Assembly (NCBI GenBank): GCA_900772565.1
Contig: CAAHET010000097.1
Location: 1-40,994, forward strand
Length of the DNA stretch: 40,994 nucleotides
DNA from: an uncultured Faecalibacterium sp.
GTDB taxonomy: Bacteria > Bacillota > Clostridia > Oscillospirales > Ruminococcaceae
Direction of reading: 5' to 3'
The notes under the pieces were generated by a model. The model saw only the letters and a list, made by a program, of their open reading frames with translations. It made no database searches and was not told where the DNA came from. A program made the position numbers and the translations under genes. This document shows, piece after piece, positions 22,157 to 30,818 of this stretch. The stretch's first letter is position 1, and every line of letters begins with the position of its first letter.

Positions 22157-23533
22157 ATGACAAAGCTATTGCATGGCAATGAAAAAAACAGGCTGACCGG
22201 CGGGCGCGAGCCGCTGTTCAGCCAGAAGGAGCTGCTGGTATTGGCTGTTCCGCTGTTGGTGGAGCAGCTGCTGGAAGTGACGGTGGGCATGGCCGACACC
22301 ATGATGGTGTCCCGCTGCGGCGAGGCGGCCATCTCCGGCGTCAGTCTGGTGGATATGATCAATAACCTTATCATCGTGCTGTTTGCGGCGCTGGCTACCG
22401 GCGGCGCGGTGGTGGTAAGCCAGTATCTGGGCGCAAAGGACAGGCCGGACGCCGACAAAAGCGCCGGTCAGCTGCTGCTGCTCAGCGGCTTGTCCGGCGT
22501 GGTGATCGGGGCGGTATGCTTTGTGCTGGCACGCCCCATGATCCGGCTGTTCTACGGCTCTATTGACGCCGATGTGCTGGATGCGGGCGTGAAATATTTG
22601 CAGATCATCGCCCTCAGCTACCCGTTTCTGGCGCTGTACAACGGCGGTGCGGCATTGTTCCGCAGCATCGGCAACTCCAAGATCTCCATGCAGATCAGCT
22701 TTCTGATGAACATCATCAACATCGTGGGCAACGCGGTGTGCATCTTCGGCTTCAAAATGGGAGTGGACGGTGTAGCGTGGCCCAGCGTGGTGTCCCGCGT
22801 GGTGGCTGCGGCGCTGATCTTACGCAAGTGCTACCGGGAGGATGCAGTGCTTTCTGTGCCAAAGACCCTGCGGCTGGACGGCGGCATGGCAAAGCGCATT
22901 CTGGGCATCGGCATCCCCTCGGCCTTCGAGAACAGCCTGTTCGAGGCCGGGCGCATTCTGGTGGTGAGCATGATCTCCACCTTCGGCACGGTGCAGATCG
23001 CAGCCAACGCCGTGGCCAACAATCTGGACGGCATGGGCGTCATCCCGGGCAAGGCCATCAGTCTGGCCATGATCACGGTGGTGGGGCGCTGCATTGGTGC
23101 CGGCGACCACGAGCAGACTGTTTACTACACCCGCAAGCTGCTGCTGTGGGCTTACATTACAATGGGGCTTTCCAACGGAGCGATCTTGCTGTTCCTCCGG
23201 CAGCTGGTGGGCATCTACGCCCTTTCCGGCGAGACGATGGAGCTGGCCATCACACTGGTCACCATCCATGCGGGCTGCGCCATCATTTTCTGGCCGCTGT
23301 CCTTTGTGCTGCCCAACGCCCTGCGCGCGGCAAACGATGTAAAATTCACCATGGTGGTGTCCATCCTCAGCATGGCATGCTGGCGGCTGGGCTTCAGCTA
23401 TCTGCTGTGCGTCCGCATGGGCTGGGGTGCTGTGGGCGTGTGGGTGGCCATGGTCATCGACTGGACCTGCCGCGTGACCTGCTTTGTGCTGCGCTTCCGC
23501 AGCGGCGCATGGAAAACAAAATATCAGGCATAA
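22157..23533 (+). CDS. MATE-family multidrug/cation antiporter
   Basis: A 458-residue membrane protein with about twelve helices. MATE marks: LLVLAVPLLVEQLLEVTVGMADTMMVSRCGEAAISGVSLVDM at the N-terminus (landmark at about residues 23-64), and in the second half GIPSAFENSLFEAGRILVVSM and GMGVIPGKAISLAMITVVGRCIGAG. The start is ATG 22157 behind GGGAGGGGAG. An in-frame GTG at 22058 would lie within the promoter and is rejected. It exports drugs or metabolites by Na+ or H+ exchange; the substrate is unknown. xth follows 15 bases downstream, so the two are probably one transcript. Confidence 0.93.
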   Translation: MTKLLHGNEKNRLTGGREPLFSQKELLVLAVPLLVEQLLEVTVGMADTMMVSRCGEAAISGVSLVDMINNLIIVLFAALATGGAVVVSQYLGAKDRPDADKSAGQLLLLSGLSGVVIGAVCFVLARPMIRLFYGSIDADVLDAGVKYLQIIALSYPFLALYNGGAALFRSIGNSKISMQISFLMNIINIVGNAVCIFGFKMGVDGVAWPSVVSRVVAAALILRKCYREDAVLSVPKTLRLDGGMAKRILGIGIPSAFENSLFEAGRILVVSMISTFGTVQIAANAVANNLDGMGVIPGKAISLAMITVVGRCIGAGDHEQTVYYTRKLLLWAYITMGLSNGAILLFLRQLVGIYALSGETMELAITLVTIHAGCAIIFWPLSFVLPNALRAANDVKFTMVVSILSMACWRLGFSYLLCVRMGWGAVGVWVAMVIDWTCRVTCFVLRFRSGAWKTKYQA

Positions 23534-23548
23534 CATAAGGAGAAGAGT

Positions 23549-24301
23549 ATGAAACTGATCAGCTGGAACGTGAACGGTCTGCGCGCCTGCCTGACCCACG
23601 GCTTTGCCGAGAGCTTTGCCGCGCTGGACGCGGACATCTTCTCGGTGCAGGAGACCAAGATGCAGCCGGGACAGGCGGATTTTGCGCCGGATGGCTACAC
23701 GGAATACACCTATTCAGCCGAGAAAAAGGGCTACTCCGGCACAGCCTGCTGGTGCAAAACGGAGCCGCTGGCAGTGACCACCGGCATCGGGCTGGAACAG
23801 CACGACCACGAGGGGCGGGTGCTGACGCTGGAATACCCCGGTTTTTATCTGGTAAACTGCTACACCCCCAACAGTCAGGATGGGCTGAAGCGGCTGGACT
23901 ACCGTATGGAGTGGGAGGACGCCTTCCGGGCGTACCTGCTGGCGCTGGATGCAAAAAAGCCGGTGATCCTGTGCGGCGATTTAAACGTGGCGCACACTGA
24001 AATGGACATCAAAAACGCCAAGACCAACCGCATGAGCGCGGGCTTTACCGATCAGGAGCGCGCCAAGATGACCGAACTGCTGGCGGCGGGTTTTGCGGAC
24101 AGCTTCCGGGTGGTGCACCCGGATGAGGTGAAGTACAGCTGGTGGAGCTATCGCTTCCACGCGCGGGAAAAGAACGCGGGCTGGCGCATCGACTATTTTA
24201 TCGTTTCCCGGCGCATTGCAGACCGCATCCGCGCCGCCGAGATCCACAACGAGATCTTTGGCTCCGACCATTGCCCGGTGGAGCTGCAGATCGACCTGTA
24301 A
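23549..24301 (+). CDS. exoA: Exodeoxyribonuclease III (AP endonuclease)
   Basis: A 250-residue class II AP endonuclease for base-excision repair. Motifs: LISWNVNGLRA, IFSVQETKMQ, GYSGTACW, LVNCYTPNSQDGLKRLDYRMEWE, LCGDLNVAHTEMD, GWRIDYFIVS, and GSDHCPVEL. All catalytic residues of the family are present and the length is normal. The ATG follows AAGGAG. Unlike the EEP protein at 5196 it carries the full ExoIII pattern (NVNG, QETK, GDLNVAH). Confidence 0.96.
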   Translation: MKLISWNVNGLRACLTHGFAESFAALDADIFSVQETKMQPGQADFAPDGYTEYTYSAEKKGYSGTACWCKTEPLAVTTGIGLEQHDHEGRVLTLEYPGFYLVNCYTPNSQDGLKRLDYRMEWEDAFRAYLLALDAKKPVILCGDLNVAHTEMDIKNAKTNRMSAGFTDQERAKMTELLAAGFADSFRVVHPDEVKYSWWSYRFHAREKNAGWRIDYFIVSRRIADRIRAAEIHNEIFGSDHCPVELQIDL

Positions 24302-24316
24302 TATAAGGAGAAGCCA

Positions 24317-24802
24317 ATGCTGAAAAATTATCTTCTGATCTTCTTTATCTCTATGGTGCCCATCATCGAGCTGCGCGGGGCTATCCCCATCGGGCTGGGC
24401 ATGGGGCTGCCGGTGCTGCCCACCTACCTTTTGTGCGTGCTGGGCAATATGATCCCGGTACCCTTCATCTATCTGTTTGCCCGCAAGTTCCTCATCTGGG
24501 GTTACCACAAGCCCCTTATCGGCCCCATCTGCCGCTTTTGCATCAACAAGGGCGAAAAGGGCGGACGCGCACTGGAGGCCAAGGCGGGCAAGGGCCTGAC
24601 CGTGGCGCTGCTGCTGTTCGTGGGCATCCCGCTGCCGGGCACCGGCGCGTGGACGGGCACGCTGGCAGCCTCCATTCTGGATATGAAGTTCAAGGACGTG
24701 CTGATCGCCTGCATGGGCGGCGTGCTGCTGGCAGGCGTCATTATGGGCTTGGCAAGCGCCGGTCTGCTGGGCGCGCTCAGCGGGCTGTTTGCGGCGGGCT
24801 GA
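24317..24802 (+). CDS. Small multidrug-export-type membrane protein (COG2426)
   Basis: A 161-residue membrane protein with about four hydrophobic segments. MVPIIELRGAIPIGLGMGLP near the N-terminus and LLLFVGIPLPGTGAWTGTLAAS are typical of the Sm_multidrug_ex family. The family's function in most bacteria is untested despite its name. AAGGAG sits before the ATG, 15 bases after exoA, so it probably shares the MATE-exoA transcript. No terminator was seen after it. Confidence 0.85.
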   Translation: MLKNYLLIFFISMVPIIELRGAIPIGLGMGLPVLPTYLLCVLGNMIPVPFIYLFARKFLIWGYHKPLIGPICRFCINKGEKGGRALEAKAGKGLTVALLLFVGIPLPGTGAWTGTLAASILDMKFKDVLIACMGGVLLAGVIMGLASAGLLGALSGLFAAG

Positions 24803-24924
24803 CAAAACGCAGATGCTTTTGTCGTGAAAAATGCCGGTAGCTTTTCCGCCCGGAGTGTGCTAAACTGAGTAACAGTTGTGTAAAGACCGGGACTCGCTTC
24901 CGGCCAGAAAGGACGTTATAGAAC

Positions 24925-26313
24925 ATGGATCAGGCACTGAATCAGAAAATTGACGCATATATTGCGGAAAACAAAGAGCAGCTGCTGCAGGATATTGCAG
25001 CACTGGTCGCCATCGACAGCGTAGAGGGCACCCCGGAGGAGGGCGCACCCTTCGGCGCAGGCCCCCGTGCAGCGCTGGATAAGACGCTGGAGCTGGCAGC
25101 AGGCATGGGCTTTGCCACCCGCAACTGCGAAAACTACATCGGCTATGCCGAGCTGGCCGGTGCAGACCCCGAAAAATATCTGGCCACCATCTGCCATGTG
25201 GACGTTGTACCCATAGGCAACGGCTGGACGGCAGACCCCTTTAAGATGCGCATTCAGGACGGCTGGCTGCTGGGCCGCGGCGTCGCGGACGATAAAGGCC
25301 CGATGATCGTTACCCTGTACGCGCTGAAGTTCCTCAAGGAGCAGGGCTACCAGCTGCGCTACCCCATCCGTGCCATTGTGGGCGACAACGAGGAGACCCA
25401 CATGAACGATGTGAAATACTATCTGGAAAACTACCCCGCTCCGGTGTTCTGCTTTACCCCGGACGCCGAGTTCCCGGTGTGCAACGGCGAAAAAGGCCAC
25501 TTTGGCGGCAAGATCGTCAGCCCGGTGTGCAACGGCGTCATTGTAGAGTTTGAGGGCGGTGTGGCCAACAACGCTGTGCCGGATCGCGCCAGCGCTCTGG
25601 TCAAGACCGATATCTGCAAGCTGAAGAACGCCCCCAACATCACGCTGGAACCGGAAGGGGACGGCGTGCGGGTGCGCGGCTGGGGCAAGTCCGGCCATGC
25701 CGCCATGCCGGAGGGCACGGTGAATGCCATTGGTCTGGTGGTGGATTATCTGCTGGACAACGGCCTGTGCAACGACACCGAGCGCGCTTATCTGGAAGCA
25801 CTGCGCAAGCTGCACAGCTCTACCGCAGGCACCGGCCTTGGCATTGACTGCGCCGACGGCCCCTTTGGCCCGCTGACCATCATCGGCGGCCGCATCTATA
25901 TGGAGGACGGCAAGCTGGTGCAGACCATCGACAGCCGCTTCCCCACCTGCACCAACGGCGAAAAGCTGACCGCACAGGTCACTGCTGCGCTGGGCGAGGG
26001 CGCAAAGCTGGAGGATGTGGACGCAGCCGAGCCTTTCTATATCGCAGCTGACAGCCCCGCCATCCGCGCCTGCATCGACACCTACAACGAGGTGACCGGC
26101 GAGAACGCCACCCCCTTCACCATGGGTGGCGGCACCTATGCCCGTCACTTCCCCTATGCCGTCAGCTTCGGCCCGGAGCATGAGGATGTGAAGCTGCCGG
26201 AGTTCGGCGGCCCGATGCACGGTGCCAACGAGGCTGCTCCCATCGACAAGCTGCTGGAGGCCGTTAAGATCTACATTCTGGCGCTGCTGCGTCTGGAAGA
26301 GATCGATTTCTGA
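24925..26313 (+). CDS. PepV-type (Sapep) Mn/Zn-dependent dipeptidase
   Basis: A 462-residue M20-family metallopeptidase hydrolysing dipeptides in the cytoplasm. The first metal ligand His91 lies in ATICHVDVVPIGNGW, the bridging Asp in GRGVADDKGPM, and the catalytic and metal glutamates in VGDNEETHMND (Glu156-Glu157). The late His is in GGPMHGANEAAP. A central lid domain (about 185-320) contains the KSGHAAMPEGTVNAI signature. The length is normal for PepV. AAAGGA precedes the ATG. A TAAACT -10-like sequence at 24853 may belong to its promoter, though no good -35 is seen. Confidence 0.93.
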   Translation: MDQALNQKIDAYIAENKEQLLQDIAALVAIDSVEGTPEEGAPFGAGPRAALDKTLELAAGMGFATRNCENYIGYAELAGADPEKYLATICHVDVVPIGNGWTADPFKMRIQDGWLLGRGVADDKGPMIVTLYALKFLKEQGYQLRYPIRAIVGDNEETHMNDVKYYLENYPAPVFCFTPDAEFPVCNGEKGHFGGKIVSPVCNGVIVEFEGGVANNAVPDRASALVKTDICKLKNAPNITLEPEGDGVRVRGWGKSGHAAMPEGTVNAIGLVVDYLLDNGLCNDTERAYLEALRKLHSSTAGTGLGIDCADGPFGPLTIIGGRIYMEDGKLVQTIDSRFPTCTNGEKLTAQVTAALGEGAKLEDVDAAEPFYIAADSPAIRACIDTYNEVTGENATPFTMGGGTYARHFPYAVSFGPEHEDVKLPEFGGPMHGANEAAPIDKLLEAVKIYILALLRLEEIDF

Positions 26314-26321
26314 GGTACAGC

Positions 26322-26741
26322 ATGAACGTGCTTGTCATTGACGGGCAGGGCGGGGGACTGGGCCGCCAGTTGGTGGCCACCCTCAGCACCCAGTGCCCGG
26401 ACATCCGGCTGGTGGCCGTGGGCACCAACAGTGTCGCCGCGCAGGCCATGCACAAGGCCGGGGCGCAGCGCGCCGCCACCGGTGAGAACGCTGTGGTGGT
26501 GAACTGCCGCAGCGCGGATATCATCGTGGGTCCCATCGGCATCGTCATTGCAGACGCGTTGCTGGGGGAGATCACCCCCGCCATGGCCACGGCAGTGTGC
26601 CAGAGCAACGCAACCCGGGTGCTGATCCCGGTGAACCACTGCGAAAACTACATCGTCGGCGTGCCCGACCAGCCCATCGGCAGCCTTGTAGCTGCCGCCG
26701 TGCAGAAGGTGAAAGCCCTCTGCGACGGGGAAGGGTGTTAA
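26322..26741 (+). CDS. DUF3842 family protein
   Basis: A 139-residue small protein beginning NVLVIDGQGGGLGRQLV, a nucleotide-binding-like glycine-rich loop, with later GENAVVVNCRSADIIVGPIGI and TRVLIPVNHCENYIVGV stretches that I recognize as DUF3842. Its function is unknown. It lies 8 bases after the dipeptidase stop with only a weak ribosome site (GAGGT at the stop), so translation is probably coupled. A strong bidirectional terminator follows. Confidence 0.85.
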   Translation: MNVLVIDGQGGGLGRQLVATLSTQCPDIRLVAVGTNSVAAQAMHKAGAQRAATGENAVVVNCRSADIIVGPIGIVIADALLGEITPAMATAVCQSNATRVLIPVNHCENYIVGVPDQPIGSLVAAAVQKVKALCDGEGC

Positions 26742-26756
26742 AGAATAAAATAAGAT

Positions 26757-26798
26757 AAAACGACACCGGACAGGTCGTGGCCTGTCCGGTGTCGTTTT
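26757..26798. terminator. Bidirectional terminator between DUF3842 and cysE
   Basis: An 18-bp perfect stem, AAAACGACACCGGACAGG (26757-26774) with CCTGTCCGGTGTCGTTTT (26781-26798), and a 6-base loop. It serves the two convergent transcripts. Confidence 0.9.
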
Positions 26799-26812
26799 AT
26801 CAAAAATATAGG

Positions 26813-27484
26813 TTATTTCCGCTGCCGGGCGGCGATCTGCGCGGCAGTGGGCGGGACATCACCTTGCGCGGTTTTTTCTAGCTGACTCAGGCGGCGGTCC
26901 AGATCGGTGAGCCGCTGCGAGACGATATCCGGCAGATCCTGCTGATCCAGATCGTCGGCGGGGTTCACCGCCTTGTTGTTGATGCGCACTACTTCGGCGG
27001 GTACGCCCACGGCAGTGCAGTTGGCGGGCAGGTTGCGCAGTACCACGCTGCCTGCGCCGATGCGGGCGTTATCCCCGATGAACACCGGGCCCAGCACCTT
27101 GGTGCCAGCGCCGATGAGCACGTTGTTGCCCAGCGTGGGGTGGCGCTTGCCGGTATCCTTGCCGGTACCGCCCAGGGTTACCCCGTGGTAGATGGTGCAG
27201 TTGTCCCCGATCTCGCAGGTCTCGCCGAACACGATGCCCATGCCGTGGTCGATGAACAGACACTTGCCGATGGTGGCACCCGGGTGGATCTCGATGCCGG
27301 TGCGGTGGCGGCCATGCTGGCTGACCCATCGTGCCAGAAAAAAGTGCTTGTGCTCGTACAGCCAGTGCGCGACGCGGTGGTACACCAGAATGTGGAATCC
27401 CGGGTACAGCAGCATTACCTCCAGCACGCTGCGTGCAGCGGGGTCCTTGCGCTGGATGTTCCGCGCGTCCTCAAGTAAACCCAT
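26813..27484 (-). CDS. cysE: Serine O-acetyltransferase
   Basis: A 223-residue enzyme making O-acetylserine from serine and acetyl-CoA for cysteine synthesis. It is the short Gram-positive type: a helical N-terminus (LLEDARNIQRKDPAARSVLEV), then the left-handed beta-helix with hexapeptide repeats (GIEIHPGATIGKCLFIDHGMGIVFGET, at about residues 67-93; GDNCTIYHGVTLGGTGKD; GNNVLIGAGTKVLGPVFIGDNARIGAGSVV). The catalytic His is in IDHGMG. ATG 27484 sits 8 bases after AGAGAGG; an in-frame ATG at 27520 lacks this. The C-terminal 45 residues form a polar extension with LTDLDRRLSQLEK, a likely short coiled coil. Confidence 0.92.
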   Translation of the reverse strand: MGLLEDARNIQRKDPAARSVLEVMLLYPGFHILVYHRVAHWLYEHKHFFLARWVSQHGRHRTGIEIHPGATIGKCLFIDHGMGIVFGETCEIGDNCTIYHGVTLGGTGKDTGKRHPTLGNNVLIGAGTKVLGPVFIGDNARIGAGSVVLRNLPANCTAVGVPAEVVRINNKAVNPADDLDQQDLPDIVSQRLTDLDRRLSQLEKTAQGDVPPTAAQIAARQRK

Positions 27485-27705
27485 GCGGAAAACCTCTCTT
27501 TCCCATAAACACCCGCCCATGCGGCGGGAATCTCCCTTTTACCGTATAATAATAGCACATCAGGCAATGAAAGTACAGTGCCGTACTAGGGATTGCGGAA
27601 CAAAATGGCAGTTATTTTGCCGCATGGCCCGGGTTTTGGGTAGAGTATCCAAAATTCGGCGAGAGATGCCACAAACCTTTTAGCACCTGTTTTGCGCCGG
27701 AGCCA

Positions 27706-27735
27706 TTGACACATTTTGCGGTTCTATGATAAAAT
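27706..27735 (+). promoter_or_regulatory. Promoter of the pyr operon
   Basis: TTGACA (27706-27711), 18 bp, TAAAAT (27730-27735). The predicted start is near 27742, about 36 bases before the leader ORF. Confidence 0.75.
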
Positions 27736-27777
27736 AATACGAATGAAAATGCAACCATCAAGAAAAGGAGAAACACC

Positions 27778-27867
27778 ATGCTGTGCAGCGCCCAGAACCC
27801 GAAACTGAACAAGCAGTTCGCGTCCGGTTTTGCCGTGGCTTCGTTGTTTCCTTTTTTTGCGCAATGA
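27778..27867 (+). CDS. pyr leader peptide (29 residues)
   Basis: A short ORF with a clear ribosome site (AAAAGGAG) and ATG at 27778: MLCSAQNPKLNKQFASGFAV, then ASLFPFFAQ and stop at 27865-27867. Its last codons are TTG TTT CCT TTT TTT, giving a U-rich RNA stretch at 27844-27858, and the stop lies one base before the terminator stem. The peptide has no family resemblance. Its likely role is to bring a ribosome to the terminator. It has the same layout as the E. coli pyrBI and pyrE (rph) attenuators: at low UTP, RNA polymerase pauses in the U-rich run, the ribosome catches up, and the terminator cannot form. Five of 29 residues are Phe, a by-product of the U-run. Confidence 0.75.
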   Translation: MLCSAQNPKLNKQFASGFAVASLFPFFAQ

Positions 27868-27868
27868 G

Positions 27869-27899
27869 CTTTTCCCTTTGCGGGGAAAAGTTTTTTTTT
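27869..27899 (+). terminator. pyr operon attenuator (intrinsic terminator)
   Basis: CTTTTCCC (27869-27876), loop TTTGCG, GGGAAAAG (27883-27890), then nine T's. It lies between the leader stop and pyrC. A ribosome at the leader stop would cover the left arm and prevent hairpin formation. No competing antiterminator helix and no PyrR-binding loop were recognized. Confidence 0.85.
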
Positions 27900-27952
27900 G
27901 CCCGTTTTCGGGCGCTTGACATCCAAAAATATCATTACAGGAGGGAACCGCG

Positions 27953-29143
27953 ATGCTGCTGACAAACGCTGTAAACACCGAGGGACGGCCGCTCGAGATC
28001 TATGTAAAGGATGGAAAGATCGCTGCCGTAGGGCAGGATCTTTCTGCCCTTGCCGCCGAGAACGAGACGGTGGTGGATGCCGGTGGGCTGACTGTGCTGC
28101 CCGCATTTGTGGATCTGCACTGCCACTGGCGCACCCCGGGCTTTGAGTACAAGGAGGACATCGAGACCGGCAGCCGCGCTGCTGCCGCCGGTGGCTACAC
28201 CTTTGTAAACCTGATGCCCAACACCAAGCCCGTCTGCTCCTCTGCCGCACAGGCTGTGATGGTGGAGCAGAAAGCCGCCGAGGTAGGGCTGTGCGATGCA
28301 AACCAGACCGTCTCCATCACCGAGAACTTTGACGGTGTGAGCATCGACCACCTCAAGACCCTGCCTGCCAGCGTGAAGTTCATCACCGAGGACGGCCACG
28401 GCGTGCAGGATAACGCCACCATGGCACGGGCCTTTGCCATCTGCACCCAGAAGGACATCACGGTTATGAGCCACGCCGAGGATATGGAAATCAGCCCGTG
28501 GGATTACCGTCTGGCCGAGGACATCGAGACGGTGCGCAACTGCTGGCTGAGCGAGTATTACCAGACCCGGCTGCACATGTGCCATGTGTCCACCCGGGGC
28601 GCGCTGGACGCCATCCGCATGGCAAAGCTGCGGGGCGCACCCGTCACCTGTGAGGTGACCCCTCACCACCTGTGGTTCACCAACGACACCTGCGATTACC
28701 GGGTCAACCCGCCCATCCGCACCGCCGATGACGTGGAGGCGCTGGTGGAGGGCATCCGCACCGGCATCGTGGACGCCATTGCCACCGACCACGCACCCCA
28801 CTCTGAAGAGGACAAGCTGAAGGGCATGGCCGGTATGGTGGGCAGCGAGACCGCCTTCGGCGTGTGCTACACCAAGCTCTGCAAGCAGGAGGGCCTGCCG
28901 CTGGAGCTGCTGGTGCACCTGATGAGCACCCGCCCCGCTGAGATTCTGGGCCTTGCCAAGGGTCAGCTGGAGCCGGGCTTCGATGCCGACTTTGTGCTGG
29001 TGGATCTGGACACCCCCTACACGGTGGAAAAGGAAAAGCTGCACTCCAAGAGCCACAACACCCCCTTTGACGGTGCACAGCTCTACGGCAAGGTGTTTGC
29101 CACCATCAAGGCTGGTAAGATCACCTATCAGGCCGAGGAGTAA
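27953..29143 (+). CDS. pyrC: Dihydroorotase
   Basis: A 396-residue amidohydrolase closing carbamoyl-aspartate to dihydroorotate, third step of UMP synthesis. The binuclear zinc site is visible: VDLHCHWRTPG (His56, His58), VMSHAED, MCHVSTRGALD and ATDHAPHSEED. The length fits the type I/long class of Gram-positive bacteria. AGGAGGG lies before the ATG, the first gene after the attenuator. pyrF follows 54 bases downstream. No pyrB is in the window, so aspartate transcarbamoylase must be elsewhere. Confidence 0.96.
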   Translation: MLLTNAVNTEGRPLEIYVKDGKIAAVGQDLSALAAENETVVDAGGLTVLPAFVDLHCHWRTPGFEYKEDIETGSRAAAAGGYTFVNLMPNTKPVCSSAAQAVMVEQKAAEVGLCDANQTVSITENFDGVSIDHLKTLPASVKFITEDGHGVQDNATMARAFAICTQKDITVMSHAEDMEISPWDYRLAEDIETVRNCWLSEYYQTRLHMCHVSTRGALDAIRMAKLRGAPVTCEVTPHHLWFTNDTCDYRVNPPIRTADDVEALVEGIRTGIVDAIATDHAPHSEEDKLKGMAGMVGSETAFGVCYTKLCKQEGLPLELLVHLMSTRPAEILGLAKGQLEPGFDADFVLVDLDTPYTVEKEKLHSKSHNTPFDGAQLYGKVFATIKAGKITYQAEE

Positions 29144-29197
29144 AACCCATAGTTACAATTCATTTTCTATAAATACGACTTACAGGAGGAAACCCAA

Positions 29198-30064
29198 ATG
29201 ACGAACATGGACAAACTGTACGAAGCTGTGGAAGCCCGCGGCCCGGTGTGCGTGGGTCTGGACACCGACTTCAGCTACCTGCCTGCCGATTTTGTGGACA
29301 GCACCCTGACCAAGGGCGAGAACATCGTGCGCTTCAACAAGAAGCTCATTGATGCCACCAAGGCTGTGGCTGGCTGCTACAAGGTGCAGATCGCTTATTA
29401 TGAGTCTCTGGGCATGGAGGGCATGAAGGCCTACGCCGACACCCTGAAGGCTGTGCGCGAGGCCGGTGTGCCGGTGATCGCGGATATCAAGCGCGGCGAT
29501 ATCGCCAAGACCGCCGAGATGTACGCCATGGGTCACTTCACCGGCGATTTCGAGAGCGATTTCGTTACGCTGGCACCCTATATGGGTCTGGACTCCATCA
29601 GCCCCTACCTGCCCTACGCCGAAAAGCAGGGCAAGGGCATGTTCGTGCTCTGCCGCACCTCCAACGGCGGTGCCAAGGACTTTGAGTACGAGAAGCTGGC
29701 CGACGGCCGCCACGTCTACGATCTGGTGGGCGACAAGCTGAACGCGCTGGGCAAGGACTACATGGGCGAGCATGGCTACTCCTCCATCGGTCTGGTCATC
29801 GGCGGCACCCACATCGAGGAAGCCACCGAGATCCGCGCAAAGTATCAGGACAGCTTCTTCCTGATCCCCGGCTACGGCGCACAGGGCGGCAAGGCCGAGG
29901 ATATTGCCCAGTACCTCACCAAGGGCAACGGCGGCGTGGTCAACTCCAGCCGCGGCATCCTGCTGGCTTACAAAAAGCAGCCGGGCGTTGCCTTTGACGA
30001 GGCCGCTTACAACGAGTGTGTGAACATGAAGGAGGCCATTGCTCATGCGTGCAGCCTGCTGTGA
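29198..30064 (+). CDS. pyrF: Orotidine-5'-phosphate decarboxylase
   Basis: A 288-residue enzyme of the longer (type 2) PyrF class converting OMP to UMP. The catalytic Asp-Lys-Asp motif is in VIADIKRGDIAKTAE, and LVIGGTHIEEATEIR with FLIPGYGAQGG forms the phosphate-binding end. CAGGAGGA precedes the ATG. Its end overlaps pyrK by 20 bases, so the two are translationally linked. Confidence 0.96.
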   Translation: MTNMDKLYEAVEARGPVCVGLDTDFSYLPADFVDSTLTKGENIVRFNKKLIDATKAVAGCYKVQIAYYESLGMEGMKAYADTLKAVREAGVPVIADIKRGDIAKTAEMYAMGHFTGDFESDFVTLAPYMGLDSISPYLPYAEKQGKGMFVLCRTSNGGAKDFEYEKLADGRHVYDLVGDKLNALGKDYMGEHGYSSIGLVIGGTHIEEATEIRAKYQDSFFLIPGYGAQGGKAEDIAQYLTKGNGGVVNSSRGILLAYKKQPGVAFDEAAYNECVNMKEAIAHACSLL

Positions 30065-30818
30065 AGCCACCGTCCTGCGCAATGAGGTCATTGCCCCGGA
30101 CATCCGCCTGCTGACCGTGGTGTGGCCGGACCGCGACCACGCCCCCCACGCAGGCCAGTTCTTCACCCTGCGCTCCTGGGGCGCAGACGAAGCACCCTTC
30201 CTGTCCCGCCCCATCAGCGTGCACCGCTGGAACCCGGACAGCAGCACCATCGAGTTTTTGTATCAGGTGGTGGGCGAGGGTACCGAGAAGCTGGCACAGC
30301 TCAAGCAGCGGGATACCTTCCAGCTCACCGGCCCCATGGGCAACGGCTTTGATGTGCCGGACATCCTGAGCAAGTACAAAAAGATCGCCGTGGTGGGCGG
30401 CGGCATCGGCACTGCGCCCATGTTCCAGCTCACCCGCGAGTTGGCTGCTGCCGGGGTAAAGCCGGATGTGTTCTTCGGCTTCCGTGATACCCCCTACTGC
30501 ATGGAGGAGTACCGCAGCATCGCAAACCTCGTCAAGGTGTCCACCGACACCGGCGCGGTGGGCTTCCACGGCTTTGTCACCCAGCTGTACGACCCCGCCG
30601 ATTACGACGTGGTGCTGGTGTGCGGCCCCACCGTGATGATGAAGAACGCCGCCCGCCTGTGTGCCGAAAAAGGCACTCCCTGCTATGTGAGCATGGAAAA
30701 GAAGATGGCCTGCGGCATTGGCGCCTGCCTTGGCTGCACCTGCGAGACCAAGGGCGGCGAGGGCAAGAGCGTGTGCAAGAACGGCCCTGTATTTGACGCA
30801 ACGGAGGTGTTCTTCTGA
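30045..30818 (+). CDS. pyrK: Dihydroorotate dehydrogenase electron-transfer subunit
   Basis: A 257-residue iron-sulfur flavoprotein that passes electrons from PyrD to NAD+. The FAD domain has PFLSRPISVH, followed by VVGGGIGTAPMFQL for NAD binding, and the C-terminal [2Fe-2S] site is CGIGACLGCTC...VCKNGPVF with four cysteines. ATG 30045 is chosen over TTG 30039 because AAGGAGG ends at 30035, only 3 bases before the TTG but 9 before the ATG. It overlaps both pyrF and pyrD. Confidence 0.95.
   Translation: MRAACCEATVLRNEVIAPDIRLLTVVWPDRDHAPHAGQFFTLRSWGADEAPFLSRPISVHRWNPDSSTIEFLYQVVGEGTEKLAQLKQRDTFQLTGPMGNGFDVPDILSKYKKIAVVGGGIGTAPMFQLTRELAAAGVKPDVFFGFRDTPYCMEEYRSIANLVKVSTDTGAVGFHGFVTQLYDPADYDVVLVCGPTVMMKNAARLCAEKGTPCYVSMEKKMACGIGACLGCTCETKGGEGKSVCKNGPVFDATEVFF

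Noticed and set aside
27485..27600. T-box riboswitch in front of cysE
   Set aside because: The upstream region is short, with no T-box sequence, specifier loop or antiterminator; only a small CCCGCC/GGCGGG hairpin and a weak promoter-like TGTACT-17-TATTAT are present.
27778..27867. Phenylalanine-sensing attenuator, because the leader peptide has five Phe
   Set aside because: The downstream genes are pyrimidine genes, the Phe codons result from the U-run, and no competing antiterminator helix is seen.
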